DNA of 64,000 nucleotides from an uncultured Planctomycetaceae bacterium (GTDB lineage Bacteria > Planctomycetota > Planctomycetia > Pirellulales > UBA1268). The position numbers and the translations under genes were made by a program. This document shows positions 51,285 through 61,526 of this stretch, piece by piece (positions within the stretch are counted from its first letter, which is position 1; every line of letters starts with the position of its first letter). Where the stretch lies: NCBI GenBank assembly GCA_903885565.1, contig CAISJI010000142.1, forward strand, positions 1 to 64,000, read 5' to 3'. The notes beneath the pieces are model-generated. The model had not been told where the DNA came from and did no database searches. It saw only the letters and a list, made by a program, of their open reading frames with translations.

Positions 51285-54236
51285 GTGGCGGTTCGCATTT
51301 ATACACTCGCAAAAGAGCTCAAGATCGACAGCAAAGAGCTGGTCGAGATCTGCACTCGCGCTGGCATTCAGGACAAGGGTTCGGCGCTGGCCAGCATGTC
51401 CGACGAGGAAGTCGTCAAGCTCAAGGAATTCATCGCCGGCCGATCGCGTCCCGCGGAGCGTCCGGCTAGCGGTGCGCCACCGATGACGCGGCCCCAGTTG
51501 CCGGCAGCGAATGCCAGCAAGGCGCCGGCGACCCCCTCGAAGCCTGCGGCCAGCAAGCCGGCCGTGTTTCGCACGCCACCGGCTATCCCCAGCCAACGCG
51601 CAGGCGCGGCTGCGGGCACCGAGTCTGGCTCTGGCAGTTCGCGGCCGGTGGGACAATCCCCACTGTCTGCGGCGATCCGTGGGGGGGCTGCGCCGATTGC
51701 TCCCCTCCCGAAGCCACCAGCAGGAGGTGCGCTGGGAGGCAGTGTGGCTGGAGTTGCTGCGGAGGGTGGATCGCCAGGCGAAGCTGCCGGTGCCGCGCCT
51801 CCCCCGACACCGCGTTACACCGGTGCTCTCCGCCGGGAAGATTACATCGCCCCGATGGGAGCGAATCGTGGGAAGATGACCGATGTGGCCGTGCCGAAAT
51901 CGGGTGAGGCGAGGCCGCGGCCAGCCGGGCTGCGGCCTGCTGGCGATGGTCCCAAGCCAGCCCCCCGGCCCGCCTTCAAGCTGGCCCCGTTGCCAGCCGC
52001 TGGCCGGCCGCCGGTGACGCCGCGCACCCCACAGGAACCGGCGGCTCAAAAGCCCGATGTCAAACTTCCGCTCGATGCCATTCGCAGTGCGAAGGCGGGC
52101 GGTTCCAAGCCGTTGGCCGATCACATGCGGAAGCATGAACAGCGTCAGGCCGATGTGGCCAGGCAACGCACCGGTACCGGGGCGGGCGGGGGTTTGCTGC
52201 GCGGTGGCGGTGGCCGCACCGGCCCCGGCATGGCGCCGGTGCCTCCGCCGATGGAATCTGGTGTGCGTCCGCGGCGGACTCCGACCAAGGCTCAGCCTGG
52301 CAAGGCCGAAGATCTGCTCGGAGGGCGCGAAGCTCGCCAAATCAGCCGCAAACGCAGTGACGGGCGGGGCATCGGCGACGATGACGACGGTGCCATGCGG
52401 CGACGGCGGGCCAACCGCCATCGGCGGGGCACCACGGTGTCAACGGCAGCCCCGCGGAAAACCAACGCCTCCATTCAGGTTCCCTGCACGGTGCGTGCCT
52501 TCTCTGAAGCGATCGGTCTGTCGGCCGCTGAGGTGCTCAAGAAACTCCTGACGTTCGGCACCGAAACGATGCCGAGCATGGGGGCCTTTCTCGATCGCGA
52601 CACGGTGGAGATGCTGGCGTCGGAACTCGGCGTGCAACTCGACTTGAAGACGGCCGAGGATCTCGAAAAGGAACTCATGGTCGGCTTCGATGCCGTGGAT
52701 GAGGATCCTGCCCTGCGGGTTTCCAGGGCGCCGATCGTGACGTTTCTGGGCCACGTCGATCATGGCAAGACGTCGCTGCTCGACCGGATTTTGGGGATGA
52801 ACGTGGCTGCCCGCGAAAGCGGTGGCATCACGCAGCACATTCGCGCCTACACGGTGCGGCACCACGACAAGCCGATTACCTTTGTCGACACCCCGGGCCA
52901 CGAGGCCTTCACCCAGATGCGGGCTCGCGGTGCCAACGTGACCGATTGTGCCGTGTTGGTGATTGCCGCCGACGACGGCATCATGCCGCAGACGGAGGAG
53001 GCGATCAGCCATGCGAAGGCGGCTGGGGTGCCGATCGTGGTGGCGATCAACAAGATCGATCTGCCAGGGGCCGATGTGCAGAAGATTTACCAGCAGATGG
53101 CCGCCAACGATCTCCTCCCCACGGAGTGGGGAGGAGAGACCGAGGTGGTGAAGACCAGCGCCATGACCGGCGAGGGGGTCGACAACCTGCTCGACATGCT
53201 CCTCACGATCGCCGAACTCCACGACCTGCGCGCCAATGTCGAACGCAGCGCTGCCGGAGTCTGCCTCGATGCCTCGATCCACGAAGGACGCGGGGTGATG
53301 GCCTGCCTGATGGTTCAGAAGGGCACACTGCGGGTGGGGGATTCAGTCGTCTGCGGCGAGGCCAGCGGGCATGTGAAATCGATGCTCGATACGCTCGGCA
53401 AGCGGCGGATGCAGGAGGCGGGCCCTGCCCAGCCGGTGATGGTCAGCGGGCTCGACATCGCGCCTGCGGCTGGAGACCGGTTTCAGGTGGTGGAGTCGAT
53501 CGCCATGGCTCGCGAAGTGGCTCTCAAGCGGAGTGACATTCGTCGGCACAGCAACCTCTCGAGTGCTCCGGTGCATGTGACACTGGAAAATCTGCTCGAT
53601 CGCCTGGGGACCCAGAAGACACCCACGCTCAATCTCATTCTGAGGGCCGATGTGCGGGGGTCGATCGAGGCGATCCTGAAGGAGCTGAAGAAGCTCGACC
53701 ACCCCGAGGTCAAAATCAGGGTGTTGCAGTCGACGCTCGGCGGTGTTTCCGAGGCCGACGTCCAACTGGCAGATGCCTCCGACGCCGTCATCATCGCCTT
53801 CAATGTCGTGCCCGACGAGCGGGCCCGGGCCATGGCGGAGGATCTGGGGGTGCAGATCCGCCGCTACGAAATCATCTATCAGGTCACGGACGATTTGAAG
53901 AATGCCCTCGAGGGGATGCTTGCTCCGGAGAAGAGGGAGGCAGATCTTGGTCGAGCCATCGTGCAACGCACGTTCACCATCAGCCGAATCGGCACCATCG
54001 CCGGCTGCCGTGTGATTGCTGGCGTCATCGCCCGCAACGGCCGCATGCGTGTGATCCGCGATAACCGCATCCTCGGGGATTACGGGCTGGAATCGCTCAA
54101 GCGTGAAAAGGATGATGCCCGAGAGGTGCGCGACGGGTTGGAGTGCGGCATCAAGCTGAACGGTTTCAACGATATCAAGGAGGGCGACATCCTCGAGTGC
54201 TACCGGATCGAGGAAGTTGCACGTACCCTCTCGTGA
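51285..54236 (+). CDS. infB: Translation initiation factor IF-2
   Basis: 983 residues from a GTG at 51285 (GAGG six to seven bases upstream, product starting [20 protein letters not shown]); a GTG two codons earlier is possible. N-terminal ~490 residues are Ala/Pro/Arg-rich, long but usual for large IF-2. GTPase motifs: [13 protein letters not shown] (from residue 489), [11 protein letters not shown], and NKIDLPGAD; then domains II-IV ending [19 protein letters not shown]. Brings fMet-tRNA to the 30S subunit. The stop overlaps rbfA (GTGA). Confidence 0.96.
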   Translation: MAVRIYTLAKELKIDSKELVEICTRAGIQDKGSALASMSDEEVVKLKEFIAGRSRPAERPASGAPPMTRPQLPAANASKAPATPSKPAASKPAVFRTPPAIPSQRAGAAAGTESGSGSSRPVGQSPLSAAIRGGAAPIAPLPKPPAGGALGGSVAGVAAEGGSPGEAAGAAPPPTPRYTGALRREDYIAPMGANRGKMTDVAVPKSGEARPRPAGLRPAGDGPKPAPRPAFKLAPLPAAGRPPVTPRTPQEPAAQKPDVKLPLDAIRSAKAGGSKPLADHMRKHEQRQADVARQRTGTGAGGGLLRGGGGRTGPGMAPVPPPMESGVRPRRTPTKAQPGKAEDLLGGREARQISRKRSDGRGIGDDDDGAMRRRRANRHRRGTTVSTAAPRKTNASIQVPCTVRAFSEAIGLSAAEVLKKLLTFGTETMPSMGAFLDRDTVEMLASELGVQLDLKTAEDLEKELMVGFDAVDEDPALRVSRAPIVTFLGHVDHGKTSLLDRILGMNVAARESGGITQHIRAYTVRHHDKPITFVDTPGHEAFTQMRARGANVTDCAVLVIAADDGIMPQTEEAISHAKAAGVPIVVAINKIDLPGADVQKIYQQMAANDLLPTEWGGETEVVKTSAMTGEGVDNLLDMLLTIAELHDLRANVERSAAGVCLDASIHEGRGVMACLMVQKGTLRVGDSVVCGEASGHVKSMLDTLGKRRMQEAGPAQPVMVSGLDIAPAAGDRFQVVESIAMAREVALKRSDIRRHSNLSSAPVHVTLENLLDRLGTQKTPTLNLILRADVRGSIEAILKELKKLDHPEVKIRVLQSTLGGVSEADVQLADASDAVIIAFNVVPDERARAMAEDLGVQIRRYEIIYQVTDDLKNALEGMLAPEKREADLGRAIVQRTFTISRIGTIAGCRVIAGVIARNGRMRVIRDNRILGDYGLESLKREKDDAREVRDGLECGIKLNGFNDIKEGDILECYRIEEVARTLS

Positions 54237-54736
54237 GTACCCGACGACTTCTCAAGGCAGCCGAGGCGATTCGGGAGGTGGTCAGCATGGCCATCCTGAC
54301 CCAGGTGCGCGATCCACGCGTGCAACGAGTGACGGTCACCAGCGTGGAAATGGATCCCGACATGCGGGCTGCCACGGTGCACGTCTCGGTGATGGGCAGC
54401 CAGTCCCAGCAGGAATTGGCCATCCGTGGGCTGACCAGCTCGGCCGGTTTTCTGCAGGCCTGTGTGGCTGATCGGATTGAAACCAGGTACATACCCAAAC
54501 TGAAATTCGCACTCGACGGCGGGGTGAAGAAATCACTCGAAATCGCTCGGATGCTCGACGCCGTTCTGCCCAGTGCCGCCACGGAGGCCGCCGCCGAGGC
54601 TGCGGCGAAGGCGGTGGCGGAAGCGGGGATGCCTCCAGACCCTGGCACCGCCGGGGCCGAAGCAGCCTCTGAGCGTGCTGGCGATCGCGGGAGAGACCAA
54701 ACTGCCCGAGGGCAGGACCCAAAGGAAAAGGCATGA
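54233..54736 (+). CDS. rbfA: Ribosome-binding factor A
   Basis: 167 residues from a GTG (54233) overlapping the infB stop. KH-like protein of 30S maturation. Conserved blocks: REVVSMAILTQVRDPRVQRV, VTVTSVEMDPDMRAATVHVS, and RIETRYIPKLKFALDGGVKK. A ~50-residue Ala/Glu/Asp-rich tail (DPGTAGAEAASERAGDRGRD) is longer than in E. coli. Couples to the next gene by ATGA. Confidence 0.93.
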   Translation: MSTRRLLKAAEAIREVVSMAILTQVRDPRVQRVTVTSVEMDPDMRAATVHVSVMGSQSQQELAIRGLTSSAGFLQACVADRIETRYIPKLKFALDGGVKKSLEIARMLDAVLPSAATEAAAEAAAKAVAEAGMPPDPGTAGAEAASERAGDRGRDQTARGQDPKEKA

Positions 54737-55953
54737 CCACGTCCAGCAATCCGGAACCAAATCGTCAGCAGCTCAATCGCCAGCAACTTGTGGCCAAGAT
54801 GCACAAAGCATTGCGGGCCCATTACAAGCCTGTGGAGCCCGATGTGGGGCAGCCCATGCTCGAGCAGGTGCTGTTTGCCTGCTGTCTGGAGAATGCTCCC
54901 TACGAGATCGCGGCCCAGGCGCTCAAGCGACTGCGCGAAAGCTATTTCGACCTCAACGAAGTGCGGGTCACCACCGTCGCCGAGTTGGCCGAGACGCTGC
55001 AAGGGCTTCCCGATCCGGCCAAGGCGGCGCTCTCCCTGCGTCGCGTGCTGCAGAGCGTGTTTGAATCGAGCTACAGTTTTTCGCTCGACAATGCCAAGAA
55101 ACATTCGATCGCCCACGGCATCAAGACGCTCGAGCATCTCCATGGCATCCCGCCCTTTGTGGTGGCCTATGTCGGATCGACGGCGCTCGGTGGCCATTTT
55201 GTGCCGCTCGATCTGGGAGCGATGCAGGCCCTCTTTCTGACTGGAATCATTTCGGCCGAAGAATACGACGCCGGCAAGCAGCCGGGACTGGACCGCTACG
55301 TTCCCAAGAAGGCGGGGGTCGAGTTTGGTTCGCTGCTCCACCAATTTGGTGTTGAGGTATTGACCAACGTCCATGGGGCGGCGGTGAAGAAATTGCTGCA
55401 GGCGATCAACCCGGCTGCCAAGGACCGGTTTCCCAAGCGCGGCGAGGCGCTGCCCGCCCCGAATCCGCCCCCCGTGTCCCCCGGCAAAGACAGCCAGCGG
55501 GCTGCAGATGCTGCCGAGGCTGCCCGGACGGCTGCGGAGGAGCATCGGCCTGCCGGCCCTCAGGCCGCTGCCCGGCCCGCCGGCAGGACTCCCCTGCCCC
55601 CTCCCGGATCGGGCCCCAAGCGTGCCGCTGACGGCAAGCCGATCGCGGGGAGCAAGCCGGGCCCCAAGCCCTTTGTGGTGAAACCGAATGTGGGCCGGGC
55701 TCCGGCAGCCAATCAGCCCCCTGAGGTGCCGCCGCAGGCCCCGGCAGCCGGCAAGGGGGAGCCTGTCAAGAAGGCTGCTGTCCCGGCTAAAAAGCCACCC
55801 GTTGCCAAGAAAATGGCCGACAAGCCGGCCAAACCGGCACCGGCCAGCAAGCCGAAGGCGAAGGAATCGGCCGCCAAGAACGATCGGACGCCAGCGTCCA
55901 AGAAAGCGTCGAACCAGCACTCAGACCAACTCTCCCGCCGGAAGCCCCGCTGA
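54733..55953 (+). CDS. HhH/endonuclease III-like protein with histone H1-like tail
   Basis: 406 residues. Residues ~42-215 resemble the endonuclease III (HhH-GPD) fold: MLEQVLFACCLENAPYEIAA, LQGLPDPAKAALSLRRVLQS, then a helix-hairpin-helix LHGIPPFVVAY (136-146) and HFVPLDLGAMQALFLTGI with Asp160 at the catalytic-Asp position. The hairpin Lys used by bifunctional glycosylases is Phe142, and no Fe-S cysteine cluster is seen. Residues ~235-406 are a basic Pro/Ala/Lys tail (KKAAVPAKKPPVAKK, KPAPASKPKAKE) like histone H1. Probably a DNA- or RNA-binding protein rather than a repair glycosylase; coupling to rbfA hints at ribosome or nucleoid work. Confidence 0.7.
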   Translation: MTTSSNPEPNRQQLNRQQLVAKMHKALRAHYKPVEPDVGQPMLEQVLFACCLENAPYEIAAQALKRLRESYFDLNEVRVTTVAELAETLQGLPDPAKAALSLRRVLQSVFESSYSFSLDNAKKHSIAHGIKTLEHLHGIPPFVVAYVGSTALGGHFVPLDLGAMQALFLTGIISAEEYDAGKQPGLDRYVPKKAGVEFGSLLHQFGVEVLTNVHGAAVKKLLQAINPAAKDRFPKRGEALPAPNPPPVSPGKDSQRAADAAEAARTAAEEHRPAGPQAAARPAGRTPLPPPGSGPKRAADGKPIAGSKPGPKPFVVKPNVGRAPAANQPPEVPPQAPAAGKGEPVKKAAVPAKKPPVAKKMADKPAKPAPASKPKAKESAAKNDRTPASKKASNQHSDQLSRRKPR

Positions 55954-56011
55954 GGTTCGTTGGCGGTTTCGGTGGCCATGAGGCATTCAGGACCATTTTG
56001 AGGGTATCACC

Positions 56012-56761
56012 GTGGCAGGGCATTCACACTGGGCCAATATCTCCCGTAAGAAGTCGGTGATTGACGCCAAACGGGGCAAGCTCTGGAGCAAACTCGCCAA
56101 GGCGATCATCGTGGCGGCCAAGCATGGTGGGCCCGATCCCGATGCGAGTGTCCGGCTGCGATGCGCCATCGATGCGGCCAAGGCCGTCAGCATGCCCAAG
56201 GAAAATATCCAGCGGGCCATTCGCACCGGCACTGGCGAATTGAAGGGTGGCAATCTGGAAGAATCGCTCTACGAGGGCTACGCCAGCGGGGGTGTGGCCG
56301 TGTTGTGCGAGATTCTCACCGACAACAAAAACCGCACGGCCCCGGAGATCCGCAAGATCTTTGAGGTGTGCGATGGCAAGCTGGGCGCCACCGGCTGCGT
56401 GGCCTATCTCTTCCAGCGCAAGGGATTGGTGCGGGTGCCGCTGGCTTCCTGCACCGAGGATCGGCTGATGGAAGTTGCCCTCGAGGCGGGGGCCGACGAT
56501 GTGAAACATGCCGGGGATCGGTGGGATGTGATCTGCGAGCCGACCTCGATGGCAGCCGTGCTGGTGGCGCTTCAGCAGGCAGGCATGCCGGCGGAATCGA
56601 ATGAGATCGTCCGCATCCCAACCAACACGGTGGACGTCGACGATGTCGATACCGCGCGGAAGGTGCTCGATCTGATGGAGCGATTGGACGACCACGACGA
56701 CGTGCAAAGCGTCTCGGCCAATTTCAACATCCCGGACGCGGCCATGGCACAGTTGGAGTGA
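56012..56761 (+). CDS. yebC: YebC/TACO1-family translation/transcription factor
   Basis: 249 residues from a GTG at 56012. MAGHSHWANISRKKSVIDAK with RGKLWSKLAKAIIVAAK is the unmistakable N-terminus; SMPKENIQRAIRTGTGEL, YEGYASGGVAVLCEILTDNK and FEVCDGKLGATGCVAYLF follow. Homologues are reported to relieve ribosome stalling at proline-rich motifs or act as regulators; the numerous Pro-rich proteins nearby make the former plausible. Convergent with the cytochrome gene. Confidence 0.92.
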   Translation: MAGHSHWANISRKKSVIDAKRGKLWSKLAKAIIVAAKHGGPDPDASVRLRCAIDAAKAVSMPKENIQRAIRTGTGELKGGNLEESLYEGYASGGVAVLCEILTDNKNRTAPEIRKIFEVCDGKLGATGCVAYLFQRKGLVRVPLASCTEDRLMEVALEAGADDVKHAGDRWDVICEPTSMAAVLVALQQAGMPAESNEIVRIPTNTVDVDDVDTARKVLDLMERLDDHDDVQSVSANFNIPDAAMAQLE

Positions 56762-56822
56762 TGGCCTCTATCGCTCGATCTCTACCAAGTCGCCGATACA
56801 GTTCCGAATAACGCGGCGCGGC

Positions 56823-58442
56823 TCAGCCGCCGGTGTTCGCAGCGGCCGGTGGCGCCACTGCCGCCGCTTTCTTCTCGGAGTGTTCGACTTGCGGCCAGTA
56901 GGTGTCGAAGTCGAACTGCGGGCTGTTGTCGAGATCGTGGCATTCCAGGCAGTTGTTGATGGCCCGCTGCTTGGTTTCCGGGGTGTCGAGCGCCAGTCCC
57001 AGTTCCGTGCGGAGCCGATCGCGTTCAATCGTGCTGGCCCGCACATCGCCCCGCTCCACGGCAGCATGGGCAGCCGCCGGGCCGTGACAATTTTCACAGC
57101 CTTGGTGGGCCAGGTGCGGGGTCGTGGCCATGCCAGCAAAGCCCCCTTCGAACGGTTCATACTTCTGCGGAGCCCAGCCAACCACATGGCAGGAGAGGCA
57201 TTCCGGATCGCCGTCGCGGCGGGGGGCTTGGGTTTCCAGCGTGGTCAGGGCGGTGGCATGGGGCGTGTTGATCCAGACATCGTAGGAAGCCTGATGGCAT
57301 TCCGCGCAGGCGGCGCTGCCGGCAAATCGGCGGCCGCTGGGATGCCTCACCGGAGCGAGCCCCAAGCCGGTCAGCCCGAGCGATTCCAGCTGGTTTTGGT
57401 AGGAGGCCAGCAGGGAGATCATGTCTTTTGATTCCCCCCACCGAGCATCGAGCGGCACGCGTTGTGATCGCACCGGCATCGCCTCATCGTCGAAGAAGCC
57501 GATGGCCACAGCGAACATGCCTTTGTGGCCGAGTTCAATGAGTCGCGCGACCTTCCCGGCCGGCGCCGCACCTGAGGCGGGGCTGGGGAGGAGGCGGGGT
57601 TGGGCGGGGGGTTCATCGGCGCCACCGGCGGTGGCGACCAGATCAAACTGCGGATACCTGGCAGCCAGAGCCTTGGTTTCCTCCGGATCGGCCCACGAGA
57701 GCAGCACCTGATGTGTGCAGCCAGCCTTGGTGAAGGCGGCGGCGGGGGCCGCCAACGCTTCCGCCGCCGGAATCACCTCAATGGCGTCATTGCGAACCTG
57801 CGCCGCCTGCTTGTCACCGAGGACGGCCGTGATGCCGATGCGGAGGCCGCCGACCTCCACAATCCTCTGCCGCGGAGTGATGTTGTTGGCGAGCCCCAGC
57901 AGGCCAACGTTGGCGCTGAGGAACGGGGTCGGTTGATCTCCCACGGCCGCCACCGCCGCCACCAGTTCCTCGGCAGGGAGCCGCAGGTCATCAGGTCCGA
58001 GGCCGACGCCGGCGTAATTCATCGTCCGCAAGCCGTCAGAGATCGACTGAAACTTCACCTCCGACTGCCGTCCGAACCGCCTCACCTGTCCCCCCAGATC
58101 GACTGCCACCACCGACCAGCCCACCGAATGCAGCGCCTGCAGGAAGTTTTCCCGCCGGCTTAATCCCCCCTTCTGATTTTCCTTGCCGGTACAGCCGCAG
58201 GGCTCGATGTAGCCGTCGAGTTCGCCGGTGAACACGACAACGGCGCGGGGCTGAGCCCATCCCTGAAACACAGGGCCGTTGCGTTCCTGGAAACGGGCCA
58301 CGGTCTCGGGATCGATGCCCGCACCGCGATCAGGCACCGCTGGCTCGCCGCTGGCGGGAGGCGGATCGGCCCACGAGGGACCTGGCAGCCAGAAGCACAG
58401 GGCGACCAGCGCGCTGGCAGCGAGGCGGAGCGGGTGGAGCAT
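56823..58442 (-). CDS. Periplasmic metallophosphatase-like / tetraheme cytochrome c fusion
   Basis: 539 residues with signal peptide ALVALCFWLPGPSWA. Residues ~60-340 resemble the UshA/5'-nucleotidase-like fold seen in planctomycete cytochromes: VVVFTGELDGYIEPCGCTGK, NQKGGLSRRENFLQALH, and VVAVDLGGQV, then VGGLRIGITAVLGDK. Residues ~370-510 have four CXXCH haem sites at Cys379, Cys415, Cys449 and Cys498 (CAECH, CLSCH, CENCH, CLECH), the spacing of cytochrome c-554-type multihaem domains. Probably periplasmic electron transfer coupled to, or structurally derived from, a hydrolase. Divergence of metal ligands in the first domain cannot be judged fully by eye. Confidence 0.8.
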   Translation of the reverse strand: MLHPLRLAASALVALCFWLPGPSWADPPPASGEPAVPDRGAGIDPETVARFQERNGPVFQGWAQPRAVVVFTGELDGYIEPCGCTGKENQKGGLSRRENFLQALHSVGWSVVAVDLGGQVRRFGRQSEVKFQSISDGLRTMNYAGVGLGPDDLRLPAEELVAAVAAVGDQPTPFLSANVGLLGLANNITPRQRIVEVGGLRIGITAVLGDKQAAQVRNDAIEVIPAAEALAAPAAAFTKAGCTHQVLLSWADPEETKALAARYPQFDLVATAGGADEPPAQPRLLPSPASGAAPAGKVARLIELGHKGMFAVAIGFFDDEAMPVRSQRVPLDARWGESKDMISLLASYQNQLESLGLTGLGLAPVRHPSGRRFAGSAACAECHQASYDVWINTPHATALTTLETQAPRRDGDPECLSCHVVGWAPQKYEPFEGGFAGMATTPHLAHQGCENCHGPAAAHAAVERGDVRASTIERDRLRTELGLALDTPETKQRAINNCLECHDLDNSPQFDFDTYWPQVEHSEKKAAAVAPPAAANTGG

Positions 58443-58653
58443 GGGGGTTCAACGTGGGTTTCGGAGCGGTTCCGCAGGGCAGAAACGGCCAGAGAGAACG
58501 GTCCTGACAATTCTGGAAAACGGATGCCTTCAAAGGAATCCCATGCCGCGACAGCCAAGGCAAGACCACCCTGCACCGGTCCAAAAGAACCGGCGAGGAG
58601 TGACATCATTTTAGTGAGACTTGCGAAGATGCACAGTTTTCGGAGCGGGGCGG

Positions 58654-60177
58654 TCAGTAGGAACGGGCCAGAATGCTGCGACGGGCCACCGGTCCCCCCG
58701 TCACCACGCACACGCCCGGCTCATCTTCCCCCTCCATGGGAATGCAGCGAACCGTCACTTTCAGCGGTTCCAGAGCGGCGGCCACAGCCGGCACATCGGC
58801 AACATGCACGTGGGCGAATCCCCCCTGAATGGCTCCCTTGCCAGCCCCTGCCTCCTGCTCCGACTGGCCGAAGAATGCGATCACGTCTGCCATGCTCTCG
58901 AGCCGCACGGAGTGGGCTTCGCGGAACTGGCAGGCCTTCGCATAAAGCCCCGTCTGGAAGGCCTCAAGCAACCCCGGAGCGGCGGCGATGAATTCCGCCA
59001 CAGGCATGCTGGTGCGCTCGCGGGGCGGCCGGTCCCGGCGGGACAGGCTCAAGGCACCCGCGGCCAGATCACGCGGTCCGATCTCCACCCGGAGCGGCAC
59101 CCCCTGCTTGATATGCTGCCAGACCTTGTCGCCGCCGCGGAGATCGCGGGAATCGATCTTCACCCGCAACGGCTGATCGCCATACCGCGCAGTGGCCAGT
59201 TCGGCCGCCAGCGTCCGGCAGCAGGCCAGAACGGCCTCCTTTTCCTCAGCTGTTTTGTGGATCGGCAGCAGCACGATCTGCACCGGCGCGATGCGGGGGG
59301 GCAGCACCAGCCCATCGTCGTCGGCGTGGGTCATGATCACGGCGCCGATCAAACGGGTCGAAACGCCCCAGGAGGTTGTCCAGCAGAATTCCTCAACCCC
59401 GCTGGGGCCGGAAAACTTGATCTCCTGCGCCTTGGCAAAGTTTTGGCCGAGGAAGTGGGAGGTGCCGGCCTGCAGTGCCTTGCCGTCCTGCATCATCGCC
59501 TCGATCGAGTAGGTGTCGACGGCGCCGGGAAACCGTTCGGCGGCCGGCTTGGGGCCGCGGATCACCGGCATCGCCAGATCGCGCTGGGCGAACGTCGAGT
59601 ACACGTCGAGCATCCGCAGCGTCTCCTCCACGGCCTCGTCGCGGGTGGCATGGGCAGTGTGTCCCTCCTGCCACAGAAATTCTGAAGTCCGCAGAAAGAG
59701 CCGCGGCCGCATTTCCCAGCGCACCACATTGGCCCACTGGTTGATCAACAGCGGCAGATCACGCCACGATTGCACCCATTTGGCGAACATGGCGCCGATG
59801 ATCGTCTCGCTGGTGGGGCGGACAACGAGCGGTTCCTCCAGTTTGCCGGTGGGGATCAGTTTGCCGTCGGGGCCCAGTTCCAGCCGATGGTGGGTGACCA
59901 CCGCGCATTCCTTGGCGAAGCCCTCCACGTGCTGGGCCTCCTTTTCGAGGTATGACAGCGGAATGAAGAGTGGGAAGTAGGCATTTTGGTGTCCTGTTTC
60001 CTTGAACATGCCATCCAGAATGCCCTGCATGCGCTCCCATACCGCGTAGCCATGGGGCTTGATGACCATGCAGCCGCGCACCGGTGACTGTTCGGCCAGA
60101 TCGGCAGCACGTACCACCTGCTGATACCACTCGGGGTAGTTTTCGGCGCGGGTGGGGGAAATGGCATGATCGGGCAT
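58654..60177 (-). CDS. proS: Prolyl-tRNA synthetase (short, archaeal/eukaryote type)
   Basis: 507 residues from ATG 60177. Class II synthetase. Motif 1 region GCMVIKPHGYAVWERMQGIL, motif 2 WEMRPRLFLRTSEFLWQEGH, and EIGPRDLAAGALSLSRRDR with a C-terminal domain ending in Tyr (ARSY), which is the mark of the archaeal/eukaryote-type enzyme that lacks the bacterial insertion editing domain. Tyr at the C-terminus and length agree. No separate YbaK editing protein is seen in the window. Confidence 0.93.
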   Translation of the reverse strand: MPDHAISPTRAENYPEWYQQVVRAADLAEQSPVRGCMVIKPHGYAVWERMQGILDGMFKETGHQNAYFPLFIPLSYLEKEAQHVEGFAKECAVVTHHRLELGPDGKLIPTGKLEEPLVVRPTSETIIGAMFAKWVQSWRDLPLLINQWANVVRWEMRPRLFLRTSEFLWQEGHTAHATRDEAVEETLRMLDVYSTFAQRDLAMPVIRGPKPAAERFPGAVDTYSIEAMMQDGKALQAGTSHFLGQNFAKAQEIKFSGPSGVEEFCWTTSWGVSTRLIGAVIMTHADDDGLVLPPRIAPVQIVLLPIHKTAEEKEAVLACCRTLAAELATARYGDQPLRVKIDSRDLRGGDKVWQHIKQGVPLRVEIGPRDLAAGALSLSRRDRPPRERTSMPVAEFIAAAPGLLEAFQTGLYAKACQFREAHSVRLESMADVIAFFGQSEQEAGAGKGAIQGGFAHVHVADVPAVAAALEPLKVTVRCIPMEGEDEPGVCVVTGGPVARRSILARSY

Positions 60178-60395
60178 GGAGGTCTCCGGTTGGCGGTGGC
60201 GGGAACGGGGGGTGGAAAAGGGAATGTTCGGCTTGCGGCGCGAGGCAGGATTGTAGTCGGTGTCGGCCGTTTTTTGATCGGCTTTCCCCCCGCTTGGTAA
60301 ACTGCCGGAGTCTGCGGCGTCGGTTGGTTCCCTCACACGAGGAGCCTGGCCCCCCGCTGTTTGCCCGTTTGAGCCACCCTTCTCTGGATTCTCGC

Positions 60396-61436
60396 ATGGC
60401 TTCCTCTTCCCGCTACGAAACCACCGTTCCTCCCTCCAGCCCCGCGCGGGGGAGTGGAAAGCGGGGCGGTTCCGGACGCCGCTGCGCCACCGAACTCGGT
60501 CCGCAGACCACGGTCGATCAGGTCTTTCTCGCGACCCACAAGCAACTCCGGCCCAACCGCAACGGGCAGCTCTACCTGCAGGTGGAGTTGGCCGACCGCA
60601 GCGGAGCGATTACGGGACGCATGTGGAACGCCTCCGATGCCGAATTCGAGGCCTTCGACGACGGTGATTATGTCCGGGTGGAGGGCACCACACAGCTCTA
60701 TTCCGGATCGTTGCAGCTGATCGTGGCGGCGATTGGCCGGGTTGATCCGCGGACGGTCAACGAATCTGAATTTCTGGTGCTGTCGCCGGCCGATGTCGAA
60801 CGCCTGCGCGGCGAACTGGTGTCGCTGCTGGACACTGTTGGGCCAGAACCGCTCAGAGGTTTGGTGGCTGAGGTGCTCTCCGACTCCGAATTGATGAAGT
60901 CGTTCACCCGTTGCCCGGCGGGCGTCAAGCAGCACCATGCCCATGCCGGCGGGCTGCTGGAGCATGTGGTCAACCTGCTGCGTTTGGCCGATCGGGTGGC
61001 GCCGCTCTACCCGGCCATGGACCGCGATCTGCTGATGGTGGGAGTTTTGTTTCACGACATTGGCAAGACGATCGAACTGGAGAGCGAACGCGGCTTTTCC
61101 TACACCGATGTGGGGCAGTTGCTGGGGCATGTTCTGCTGGGGCTCGAAATTCTCGAGGCGAAAATCCAGGCCCTGCAGGTGCGGTCGGGCATCCCGTTTG
61201 ACCATGAACTATCGATGCGGCTCAAGCACATGATCGCCAGCCATCATGGCCAATATGAGTTTGGTGCCCCCAAGCTGCCGATGACGCTTGAGGCGCTGGC
61301 TCTGCACCATCTCGATCACCTCGACGCCCGCATGGCCGGCGTTTTGCAACTCCTTCAAAACGAGGCGGCCATGGATGGTGGCTGGACCCAATACCAGCAA
61401 ACCCTGGGACGCAAGTTTTTTCGCGGCCGCAGCTAG
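60396..61436 (+). CDS. HD-domain 3'-5' exoribonuclease, YhaM type
   Basis: 346 residues from ATG 60396, divergent from proS. N-terminal OB fold: LGPQTTVDQVFLATHKQLRP, GQLYLQVELADRSGAITGRM. HD domain: GVKQHHAHAGGLLEHVVNLL, VGVLFHDIGKTIELESERG, LKHMIASHHGQYEFGAPKLP and ALHHLDHLDARMAGV, with the metal-binding His/Asp set conserved. YhaM/CBF1 proteins trim RNA (and DNA) from the 3' end. It is followed by rnr, another 3'-5' exoribonuclease, so the two may share substrates. A ~35-residue Ser/Arg-rich N-terminal extension is not part of the core. Confidence 0.9.
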   Translation: MASSSRYETTVPPSSPARGSGKRGGSGRRCATELGPQTTVDQVFLATHKQLRPNRNGQLYLQVELADRSGAITGRMWNASDAEFEAFDDGDYVRVEGTTQLYSGSLQLIVAAIGRVDPRTVNESEFLVLSPADVERLRGELVSLLDTVGPEPLRGLVAEVLSDSELMKSFTRCPAGVKQHHAHAGGLLEHVVNLLRLADRVAPLYPAMDRDLLMVGVLFHDIGKTIELESERGFSYTDVGQLLGHVLLGLEILEAKIQALQVRSGIPFDHELSMRLKHMIASHHGQYEFGAPKLPMTLEALALHHLDHLDARMAGVLQLLQNEAAMDGGWTQYQQTLGRKFFRGRS

Positions 61437-61526
61437 CCGGCCGCCAAGTCCACAGAACCCTTCAGCCCCATTGCACACGCGTGGGGCCAAGCCCCCGAAG
61501 CCCGCTCAGCACAACGGAACCCGACC

